Origin: an uncultured Christensenella sp.
GTDB taxonomy: Bacteria; Bacillota; Clostridia; Christensenellales; Pumilibacteraceae
Length of the DNA: 64,000 nucleotides
NCBI GenBank assembly: GCA_910585955.1
Contig: CAJUGC010000002.1
Coordinates: 55,585 to 119,584 of the forward strand
Direction of reading: 5' to 3'
Position 1 is the stretch's first letter. Every line of letters starts with the position of its first letter. The notes beneath the pieces are model-generated. The model saw nothing but the letters and a program-made list of their open reading frames with translations. It had not been told where the DNA came from and made no database searches. Position numbers and translations under genes: made by a program. Below, piece after piece: positions 61,865-64,000 of this stretch.

Positions 61865-61888
61865 GCATCCTTTTAGGGTACTAAATAT
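61865..61888. repeat. Imperfect direct repeat, right copy (overlaps recombinase stop)
   Basis: GCATCCTTTT, then GGGTA, related to 59149-59172. The recombinase stop codon (61881-61883) lies inside it. Sites next to a serine recombinase gene end are often its crossover (att) sites. Confidence 0.65.
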
Positions 61889-63431
61889 GGCGGGCGAGTG
61901 GTAATTGCGATTGAACACTTGCGCCGAAAAGTTTTTCCAAAACCTCTTTCACTTCGGACAGCCGCACGTTTTGTATTTCCTTGCCGTTGCCTATCGTCAA
62001 AATCGGTATAATATTGTCGTCGTCGATAAACACTTTACACACAAGATTGTCAATCAGTTGCTTTTGGTAGTCCTTGTCGGCGGGGTCGCCTTTCAATAAC
62101 TCGGCTATGTAGTCCAGCAAGTCGTTTTCGCCGATTTGCAAACCGCGCTCGTATTCTAACTGCGTTTTTTGGCTCTCTAAATCTTTTATCAGTATTTCGT
62201 AATCGGTCATTCGCTTTTCGATTGTTTCCCGTAACAACGCGCTTTTTGCCTCGATAAACGCCGTTGTCATTTCCTCAATGTCCTTGCGGGCTTTCGCTAT
62301 GCGGCTGTCAAGGCTCTTTATATTGTCCGCGCCCGTTCGCTTGTCGTAATACGCGATTGTATCACGGGCGGCTTTTCTTGCGTTTTCCTTGTCGTTCAAA
62401 AAGTCGTGTACCATTTGCGTAACGTAAAATTCCAACCTGTCTTTTTCCTCGCGGTGCTTGTCGCATACGCCTTTTTTCTTTTGCTTACAAGCATAGTATT
62501 GATGTGTTTTGCCCGTCTTGCTTGTGCCGCCGTCTGCGACCATAGCCGTTTCGCATTTGCCGCAAAAGGTTTTGCCCGTTAAAAGATAAGGCACGCGCGC
62601 CGTTGCCATACCGCCCGCAAAATAGCGGTTTGCCGCAAGTCGTTTTTGCACGCGCTCGAAAAGTGCTTTGTCGATAATAGCGGGGTATGTGTGCGTGCAT
62701 AGCCTTTCGCCAAAATAGAACTCGCCCGTATATTTCGGGTTTACTATGTACTTGTCAAACGATTTGCCCGTGAACGGCTTGCCGTTCAATCGCTTGCCCT
62801 GTGCGTTGAGCGCGTCGGCAATTTCCTTTTTCGGCACGCCCTTGTCGTATTCGGTAAAAACATAGCGCACGATTTCCGCTTGCTCCTCGTCGATTTCAAC
62901 GTACTTTATAAACCTTTCGCGTTTGCCCGCTATCGGCTCTTTTCGTATCTTGTAGCCGTAAATCAGAAAGCCGCCGCAAAACGTGCCGTTTTCCACGCTG
63001 GTGTCAAGTCCGTTGCGCACACGCTTTGACAGTCGCTTGCTGTATTTCTCGTCGTTCCATTCCAAAAACATTTCGTAGAACTCGCCGCCTTCGTCGTCGC
63101 TGATGGGTTGCGTTGCCGATAATACCCGTATGCCGTAATCTTGCTTTAACATTTCTTTGTACATAATGCTGTCGCGGCGGTTACGGGCGAAGCGGTCAAA
63201 CATATATACGATTATGTATTGGAATTGCCCGCTCGCGGCGTCTTTAATCATACGCTGAAAGGCGGGGCGACTGTCGTTTGTTCCCGTCCTTGCCTTGTCC
63301 GAATACGTTTTGACAATCGCATAGCCTTGACTTTCCGCGAACTCTGAACAAGTGCGAATTTGGCTCTCGATTGACTGTTCATTTTGTCCCGATGAACTGA
63401 AACGGGGGTATATAACTGCGTTATTGTTCAT
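61881..63431 (-). CDS. Large serine recombinase
   Basis: A 516-residue site-specific recombinase that integrates, excises or resolves DNA. N-terminal resolvase domain with the catalytic serine S12 in YPRFSSSGQ, then DKARTGTNDSRPAF and DRFARNRRD. Next comes the recombinase domain (about 165-270; GYKIRKEPIAGK, IDEEQAEIVRYVF), a zinc beta ribbon (CGKC near 290, C.C in YYACKQKKKGVC), and a long coiled coil at about 365-430. Length is typical of integrases of conjugative and mobilisable elements. The base composition is richer in G and C than that of the ASCH/PIN module beside it. Confidence 0.95.
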   Translation of the reverse strand: MNNNAVIYPRFSSSGQNEQSIESQIRTCSEFAESQGYAIVKTYSDKARTGTNDSRPAFQRMIKDAASGQFQYIIVYMFDRFARNRRDSIMYKEMLKQDYGIRVLSATQPISDDEGGEFYEMFLEWNDEKYSKRLSKRVRNGLDTSVENGTFCGGFLIYGYKIRKEPIAGKRERFIKYVEIDEEQAEIVRYVFTEYDKGVPKKEIADALNAQGKRLNGKPFTGKSFDKYIVNPKYTGEFYFGERLCTHTYPAIIDKALFERVQKRLAANRYFAGGMATARVPYLLTGKTFCGKCETAMVADGGTSKTGKTHQYYACKQKKKGVCDKHREEKDRLEFYVTQMVHDFLNDKENARKAARDTIAYYDKRTGADNIKSLDSRIAKARKDIEEMTTAFIEAKSALLRETIEKRMTDYEILIKDLESQKTQLEYERGLQIGENDLLDYIAELLKGDPADKDYQKQLIDNLVCKVFIDDDNIIPILTIGNGKEIQNVRLSEVKEVLEKLFGASVQSQLPLARHI

Positions 63432-63532
63432 TGTCTGCTCCTTTGCGCCGTCCGTTGCGGACTGCGGCTTAAAAATTTTGTTGTTCGCTTTGGTGCTTAG
63501 CCGCCTTAATTAGCCAAAAACGCCGCCGAAGT

Positions 63533-63611
63533 AAAATTGTCAAGGGTTTGCGCCGAAGGCGACGGCGGCTTTATGCCTCACGGGAGATAAATAGCCGCCC
63601 TTGACAATTTT
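63533..63611. repeat. Perfect 14-bp inverted repeat upstream of the recombinase
   Basis: AAAATTGTCAAGGG (63533-63546) and CCCTTGACAATTTT (63598-63611) enclose 51 bp that hold further GCCGCC/GGCGGC pairing. It lies in the 370-bp non-coding stretch (63432-63801) between the recombinase and the SRPBCC gene. TTGACA within each arm also resembles a -35 box. It may be a recombination site, a transfer origin or a regulatory structure. Confidence 0.6.
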
Positions 63612-63742
63612 TCAAGGCGGTGATACCCACGCCACAAGGCGGTAAGCACAAGCGAATAACAAAACTATGTAATTTTTACTGCGTTTGAAATATATTTAAC
63701 ACAAAATTATTATACCATTTTACAATTTTTATTGCAAGCCGC

Positions 63743-63787
63743 TTGACACAAATAATAAAAAGTTTTATAATAAGTACACTTATTATA
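63743..63787 (+). promoter_or_regulatory. Promoter and palindromic operator of the SRPBCC gene
   Basis: TTGACA (63743-63748) and TATAAT (63766-63771) are 17 bp apart. The -10 box is part of a perfect palindrome, TATAATAAGT-AC-ACTTATTATA (63766-63787), that would cover the transcript start. A dimeric repressor is implied; none is encoded within the window next to it. Confidence 0.85.
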
Positions 63788-63801
63788 TGGAGGTATTTTA
63801 T

Positions 63802-64000
63802 ATGTTCAAATACGAAAACTCTGTAACGGGCAAAACAACCGTTCAAAAACTTTGGGATTATTATTCCGATGTAAACAAGTGGCATCTATGGGATAAATCT
63901 ATCAAATCAGTAGATTTGTTCGGCGCATTTACCACAACTACTGACGGCGTTATGAATATGTTAGACGGCTCTGCGTTGCCTTTTTCGATTACCGAATGTA
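63802..64000 (+). CDS. SRPBCC-family protein, 3' end missing at window edge
   Basis: 66 codons are visible. TGGAGG lies upstream of the ATG. The start (FKYENSVTGKTTVQKLWDYY, SDVNKWHLWDKSI, LPFSITEC) has the strand-helix pattern and the WxxWD motif of the START/SRPBCC (polyketide cyclase/dehydrase-like) fold, which binds small hydrophobic ligands. Its own promoter carries a palindromic operator, so it is tightly regulated. The function of such genes on mobile elements is unknown. Confidence 0.8.
   Translation, partial: MFKYENSVTGKTTVQKLWDYYSDVNKWHLWDKSIKSVDLFGAFTTTTDGVMNMLDGSALPFSITEC

Larger units (their letters stand above)
58985..64000. mobile_element. Integrated element, right end outside the window
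   Basis: Begins at the tRNA-Ser 3' fragment and continues past the right edge. It has an AT-rich part (to about 61.8 kb) with ASCH/PIN/GNAT genes and a more GC-rich part with a large serine recombinase and an SRPBCC gene. Between 59008 and 59199 there is only AT-rich non-coding DNA with the direct-repeat copy at 59149. No relaxase, conjugation or phage structural gene is visible, so its class is open. The change in composition suggests at least two events. Confidence 0.55.

Noticed and set aside
63676..63885. Minus-strand frame overlapping the SRPBCC start
   Set aside because: It covers the promoter and start of the SRPBCC gene, whose consensus promoter, ribosome binding site and domain motif are much stronger.
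1..64000. CRISPR array
   Set aside because: No set of regularly spaced identical repeats was seen; the dispersed hairpin repeats are far apart and lack spacers.

Overview
The window looks like a chromosomal segment of an uncultured, Gram-positive, probably host-associated Clostridia-type Bacillota. Supporting signs are a large Gram-positive-type SRP RNA, an AgrC/LytTR two-component pair, a YtrA-type GntR regulator with its ABC exporter, many lipoproteins and surface proteins anchored by C-terminal membrane helices, and strong AGGAGG ribosome binding sites. No species can be named from the sequence.

Layout. 1-3022 is ileS, cut by the left edge and read leftward. 3287-4309 is a zinc-ribbon Ser/Thr kinase on a near-leaderless transcript, followed by a double-hairpin repeat, a palindromic element and the SRP RNA gene. 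5020-14569 holds branched-chain amino acid genes (ilvB, ilvN, ilvD, leuC, leuD, leuB), interrupted on the opposite strand by a zinc ribbon-TPR-TIR-membrane protein. From about 14.7 to 35.2 kb all genes read leftward: a 1992-residue Cys/His-rich lipoprotein, an ABC exporter operon with its GntR regulator and a clear operator, an MMPL transporter translationally coupled to a GLUG surface protein, another zinc-ribbon membrane protein, and an operon of HtrA-like protease, transglutaminase-like lipoprotein, acyl carrier protein and GNAT enzyme. 35.3-40.5 kb holds small Cys-rich proteins and housekeeping genes (ung, an ArsR regulator, argS, ychF). 40.7-58.5 kb is a carbohydrate-oriented surface cluster: three GH3 enzymes with the reversed domain order, lipoproteins (one with a CBM-like domain), ferritin, a LytTR/GHKL two-component system and a PfkB sugar kinase.

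The most notable signal is a set of three long poly-G/C tracts, each placed where slippage would switch expression. One is an 8-G tract in the 17-bp spacer of the giant lipoprotein promoter. The second is a 10-G tract in the 20-bp spacer ahead of the first GH3 operon. The third is an 8-C tract just after the signal peptide of the third GH3 gene, whose reading frame is closed at the present length and would open with 9 C. Four ACCG repeats with a 21-bp period sit directly upstream of that gene's weak promoter, and the LytTR/AgrC-type pair is the next operon upstream. Together they suggest a phase-variable, two-component-controlled surface glycosidase and lipoprotein system.

From about 58.98 kb to the right edge lies an integrated element. 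It starts at a 23-nt fragment of a tRNA-Ser 3' end, is AT-rich at first, and carries a four-domain ASCH-PIN-GNAT-ASCH/EVE-like protein with a separate ASCH protein (a possible defence or toxin module), a large serine recombinase, and the start of an SRPBCC gene behind a perfect palindromic operator. A 24-bp imperfect direct repeat brackets the ASCH/PIN/GNAT module and its second copy overlaps the recombinase stop codon.
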